From assembly GCA_944387375.1 (NCBI GenBank), contig CALXEQ010000009.1:1-60223 (forward strand): a stretch of DNA of 60,223 nucleotides. The letters are read 5' to 3'. Numbering within the stretch: the first letter of the stretch is position 1; each line of letters starts with the position of its first letter. Made by a program: the position numbers and the translations under genes. Positions 57,341-60,223 of this stretch are shown here, one piece after another. Origin of the DNA: an uncultured Clostridia bacterium. Lineage in GTDB: Bacteria; Bacillota; Clostridia; TANB77; CAG-465. Under the pieces are notes generated by a model. It made no database searches, was not told the DNA's origin, and saw only the letters and a program-made list of their open reading frames with translations.

Positions 57341-58036
57341 TTATTTTAATAACTCTTGTAAAAAATTTGCTCCTCTTTTTGAGGCAATATCTAAATATGT
57401 ATCAAAATCTATATTATTATTACCATTTGGACTATCGGATATACTCCTAATTACAATAAAAGGTACATTATCTAAAGCACATATCTGTCCTATTGCTGCT
57501 CCTTCCATTTCAACACAAGAAGCATTAAATTCATTAGATATGTTATTTGCTAGCTCTTGACTTGTACAAAAAACATCTCCTGAAGCTATTGCTCCAACTT
57601 TAACATTAAAACTATTATCTTTATCTATACTCTCCATTACCTCTTTACATTTATTAATAAGTTTTTCATCTGAATAAACATATTTTCCAACACCTGTAAT
57701 ATATCCTTTTTCATGACCAAAAGCAGTTATATCAAAATCATGTTGTGCTATCTTTTCACCAATTACAACATCAGTAACATTTAAATCATTATCTATTGCA
57801 CCTGCTGTTCCAACATTAACAATATATTCTATATCATAATTATCTATCATAATTTGTGTAGTTCTTGCCGCATTAACCTTACCTACACCACATTCTACTA
57901 AAACGCAATTTTTCCCTGAAATAACTCCTTCAAAAAATTTTAAATTATGTATATTATTTTCTACTATATTATCCATTACATTTTTTATTTGTTGCATTTC
58001 TTCATTCATTGCTGCAATAATTCCAATTCTTTTCAT
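57341..58036 (-). CDS. mtnN: 5'-methylthioadenosine/S-adenosylhomocysteine nucleosidase
   Basis: MtnN (Pfs) splits MTA and SAH to adenine and the sugar. The 231-residue enzyme shows IGIIAAMNEEM, VECGVGKVNAARTTQ, VNVGTAGAIDN, VEMEGAAIGQ with the substrate-binding Met-Glu, and RSISDSPNG with the catalytic Asp. The ATG at 58036 has AAAGGAG 7 bases before it; the ATG two codons earlier is too close. It starts 2 bases after the apt stop, so adenine released by MtnN can be rescued by Apt. Confidence 0.96.
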   Translation of the reverse strand: MKRIGIIAAMNEEMQQIKNVMDNIVENNIHNLKFFEGVISGKNCVLVECGVGKVNAARTTQIMIDNYDIEYIVNVGTAGAIDNDLNVTDVVIGEKIAQHDFDITAFGHEKGYITGVGKYVYSDEKLINKCKEVMESIDKDNSFNVKVGAIASGDVFCTSQELANNISNEFNASCVEMEGAAIGQICALDNVPFIVIRSISDSPNGNNNIDFDTYLDIASKRGANFLQELLK

Positions 58037-58038
58037 AG

Positions 58039-58563
58039 TCATTCTCCTTTATATTTAACACATGATTTTATATTATAATCTTTTAATAGTTCTCTTGCAT
58101 TTAAATCTACCAGTTCAATTAGTGAACAAATTAAAACAACTTTTCCACCAAGTTTTTCCACTAATTTTACTATAGCTTGCGTTGTTCCTCCTGTTGCCAT
58201 TAAATCATCAATTATAACTACTCTATCTCCTTTTTTAATAGCGTCTTTATGCATTTGAAGTGTTGAACTTCCATATTCTAGCTCATAGTCTTGACTTATA
58301 ACTTCTCTTGGTAATTTTCCTGGCTTTCTTACTGGTACAAAACCTTTATTTAAATTATATGCTATTGGCATTCCAAAAATAAATCCCCTTGATTCTGGTG
58401 CTACAACAACATCAAAATCTATATTTTTTATTAAGTCTTGCATACTATCTATTGCAAGTTTTAATCCTTTTTTATCTTCTAAAACAGATGTAACATCTCT
58501 ATAAATAATTCCTTTTTTAGGAAAATCATTTATACTAGTTATATACTCTTCTAGTCTTTTCAT
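58039..58563 (-). CDS. apt: Adenine phosphoribosyltransferase
   Basis: Apt makes AMP from adenine and PRPP. The 174-residue protein has FPKKGIIYRDVT, the ESRGFIFGMPIAY loop and the PRPP motif VVIIDDLMATGGTTQA. The ATG at 58563 is chosen since GGAGGAGATATTT stands before it; the upstream TTG is within that site. In many Clostridia apt lies between recJ and relA; here it is 13 kb away in a pair with mtnN. Confidence 0.97.
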   Translation of the reverse strand: MKRLEEYITSINDFPKKGIIYRDVTSVLEDKKGLKLAIDSMQDLIKNIDFDVVVAPESRGFIFGMPIAYNLNKGFVPVRKPGKLPREVISQDYELEYGSSTLQMHKDAIKKGDRVVIIDDLMATGGTTQAIVKLVEKLGGKVVLICSLIELVDLNARELLKDYNIKSCVKYKGE

Positions 58564-58586
58564 AAATATCTCCTCCAATACAAATT

Positions 58587-58615
58587 ATTATACTATACAT
58601 TATGTAAATTTGCAA
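58587..58615 (-). promoter_or_regulatory. Sigma-A promoter of apt-mtnN
   Basis: TTGCAA, 17 bases, TATAAT on the minus strand, 24 bases before the start. The rest of the 260-base gap to the plus-strand gene at 58824 is over 80% A/T, and I see no other clear site. Confidence 0.75.
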
Positions 58616-58823
58616 TACAATATGATACTACATACAAATATTTATAATTAATATAATTTATAGCTCATCTTAATTTTTATTATTTAGTTATAAAAATAAC
58701 ATATTTTATATAAAAAAATTACATTTAAATTATAATGCTATTATTATTTTCAAATAATAATTAAATAACTAGTATATTTTTTTATTTTATAATATAATAA
58801 AATCATTAAGGAGTGGTTTATAT

Positions 58824-60113
58824 ATGAAAAACAAATTTTTTATTATAGCATACTTTTTAGTTGCTTTAATTTTTTCAAACTCAATATTTGCAGCTTATGA
58901 TACTACATTAATAGAGATAAAAGAAAATCCCACATTACAAATGCAAATTGATGATAATTCATATTTTAGCAAAGAATTGATTAATAAAGATGAAGAAAAT
59001 AAATCTTTAACATTTAGATTACAAGTTCAAAATAACGAACCTATACAAGAATTATCTGGAGAAATAATGTTTGTAATAGATATGTCAAATAGTATGGAAG
59101 ATTGGATCGATGAAAATGGTACTAGAAAAGAAGCTGTACTCAATTCAGCAAATACTTTAATTAATTCACTACTTGAAAATAACAATAATTTAAAAATAGG
59201 AGTGGTATCTTTTGCTACTAGTCCTGATTTCTACCAAGAAGGTACTATCGCTGATGCAAATGTTGTATGCACTCTAGATAACAATGCACAAAATATAACA
59301 AATGCAATATCTAATATGCAAAGTACAGGTCCAAGAACTGATTTACAAGCAGGAGTAGTTCTTGCAAAGCAACAATTTAGTCAAGAAAATAATAATAAAT
59401 ATATGATAATTTTAAGTGATGGAGCACCTAATGTTGCATTTGATTTTGATTCTTATTACTCAGATAAAGTAATTGAAAATACAAAAAATGAATTAATAGA
59501 TACAAAAGAAAAAAATATAACTACTATCGCAATGCTTACTGGTATATCTGATGGAGATTATTCACCAGTTGGTCAAGGCAAAACTTTTAATGAAATAATA
59601 AATGAAATCTTTAATAATGATACTGTAAATTCTTTTTACTATATTCAAGATACTGATATTGAAAAAACAATAACCCAAGATATATTAACTGATATAAAAC
59701 CAATTGAAAAAACGTTAAATAATATAAAAATAGTGGATAACTTCTCACAAGAAATAATAGATAATTTTAATATTACTTATTTACCTACAAATATTGGCAC
59801 AGTATCTGATATTGCTAATAATTCACTTACTTGGAATATAGAAGAACTTAAAGTAGGAGAAGCTGCTACACTTGAATATACATTAACTTTAAAAGAAGAT
59901 TATAATACTGATATTTTAGATAAATTAATTAATGTTAATAATTCAACTAATGTAACTTATTTAGATTATGAACAATCATCTGATATAACTACTAAAATTA
60001 TGGTAGCAGATCCACCTGCAACTTCTGATATTAATTTTATAGCTATTTTACCTATTTTAATTATATCTTCAATAGCTATAATGTTTATGATTAAAAGAAA
60101 AAGTAATATATAA
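58824..60113 (+). CDS. Surface von Willebrand factor A domain protein with a sortase-like tail
   Basis: The 429-residue protein has a signal peptide (residues 1-23) and a von Willebrand A domain (about 80-280). A complete metal site is visible: Asp86-x-Ser88-x-Ser90, Thr172 and Asp199 (LSDGAPN). A beta-rich isopeptide-like region follows (about 285-390). The C-terminus has PPATSD (397-402), a hydrophobic helix (about 405-422) and KRKSNI. This layout looks like a sortase-type sorting signal of the PxTSD kind. It may be a cell-wall adhesin or pilus-like subunit. GGAG precedes the ATG; no sortase gene is in the window. Confidence 0.85.
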   Translation: MKNKFFIIAYFLVALIFSNSIFAAYDTTLIEIKENPTLQMQIDDNSYFSKELINKDEENKSLTFRLQVQNNEPIQELSGEIMFVIDMSNSMEDWIDENGTRKEAVLNSANTLINSLLENNNNLKIGVVSFATSPDFYQEGTIADANVVCTLDNNAQNITNAISNMQSTGPRTDLQAGVVLAKQQFSQENNNKYMIILSDGAPNVAFDFDSYYSDKVIENTKNELIDTKEKNITTIAMLTGISDGDYSPVGQGKTFNEIINEIFNNDTVNSFYYIQDTDIEKTITQDILTDIKPIEKTLNNIKIVDNFSQEIIDNFNITYLPTNIGTVSDIANNSLTWNIEELKVGEAATLEYTLTLKEDYNTDILDKLINVNNSTNVTYLDYEQSSDITTKIMVADPPATSDINFIAILPILIISSIAIMFMIKRKSNI

Positions 60114-60119
60114 TATTAT

Positions 60120-60156
60120 AAGCACTATACATAAAAGCGTATAGTGCTTACTTTTA
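60120..60156. terminator. Terminator of the von Willebrand A gene
   Basis: AAGCACTATAC and GTATAGTGCTT form an 11-bp perfect stem with an 8-base loop, followed by ACTTTTATTA. It may also end the minus-strand gene at 60162. Confidence 0.82.
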
Positions 60157-60161
60157 TTACT

Positions 60162-60223
60162 TTATACTTTTTCTATTAATACTTTACCTTCATATTTTAC
60201 AAATAAAATTACTGATATTCCAA
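60162..60223 (-). CDS. C-terminal end of a further minus-strand gene (partial)
   Basis: The minus strand is open from the window edge to a TAA at 60162-60164. It reads GISVILFVKYEGKVLIEKV, which looks like a coded beta-strand tail and not random AT-rich DNA. It is too short to name the family. The convergent orientation and shared terminator with the von Willebrand A gene support a real gene end here. Confidence 0.45.
   Translation of the reverse strand, partial: GISVILFVKYEGKVLIEKV

Overview
The window is a low-GC, gene-dense bacterial chromosome segment that fits a spore-forming member of the Clostridia (Bacillota). The evidence is very AT-rich intergenic DNA, strong AGGAGG-type ribosome binding sites, the standard code (TGG for Trp), sporulation genes (yabP, yabQ, dpaA), a PASTA-domain Ser/Thr kinase with its PP2C phosphatase, a Rel-family protein and sortase-type surface features. 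I cannot name a species. About 62 protein genes are supported. All but six lie on the minus strand. I see no rRNA, tRNA, riboswitch, CRISPR array or complete mobile element, and no gene-free stretch longer than 300 bases.

Region by region (minus-strand operons read right to left). (1) 1-77: a broken piece of a serine recombinase, directly downstream of prkC. (2) 0.1-5.3 kb: stp-prkC, rlmN, and fmt plus a MazG-like gene. (3) 5.4-12.7 kb: an operon of a YbaK/ProX-type deacylase, rsmD, a coiled-coil protein, ftsK/spoIIIE, def and a membrane-anchored protein, preceded by a small membrane protein with pdp. (4) 12.8-17.2 kb: asnB (+), an orphan gene with a near-perfect promoter, a VanW protein (+), and yabP-yabQ-divIC. 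(5) 17.3-21.5 kb: HIT protein-uvrB-HAD protein, then a ctpA-type protease. (6) 21.7-28.2 kb: an acetyltransferase-rich stretch (double GNAT-maa-ogt; two more GNATs; mtgA) with an EamA exporter, an Lsa-like ABC-F protein and a GNAT in one operon. (7) 28.3-31.3 kb: a small Cys/His/Asp protein (+), dpaA-folD, and an Rpn-type nuclease. (8) 31.4-39.6 kb: a six-gene operon queA, ABC ATPase, ABC permease fused to a CPBP protease, tgt, cls, patatin. (9) 39.7-44.9 kb: recJ, a Rel synthetase with a degenerate hydrolase domain, a metallo-beta-lactamase-fold hydrolase, ung. (10) 45.0-50.3 kb: rdgB with a membrane protein, a COG2509-type flavoprotein, a small membrane protein, and a DUF1836-CYTH pair. (11) 50.4-60.2 kb: acyl-CoA synthetase (+), an endonuclease-IV-like TIM barrel, an HD hydrolase and a small membrane protein, a solitary ATP-cone protein divergent from a Crp/Fnr regulator (+), SseB, a membrane-tethered Nudix protein, apt-mtnN, a surface von Willebrand A protein (+), and the tail of a further minus-strand gene.

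Most of the window is housekeeping: translation (fmt, def, rlmN, rsmD, queA, tgt), DNA repair (uvrB, recJ, ung, ogt), nucleotide salvage and clean-up (apt, mtnN, pdp, rdgB), envelope and division (ftsK, divIC, mtgA, cls) and spore formation. The points most worth a second look are: the Crp/Fnr-like palindrome at about -41 of the ATP-cone promoter next to a Crp/Fnr gene; the Rel protein that has lost the hydrolase catalytic residues; the EamA/ABC-F/GNAT operon; the ABC/CPBP fusion placed between the two queuosine genes; and the recombinase scar where rsgA usually follows prkC. I did not find a system that I can call wholly new.
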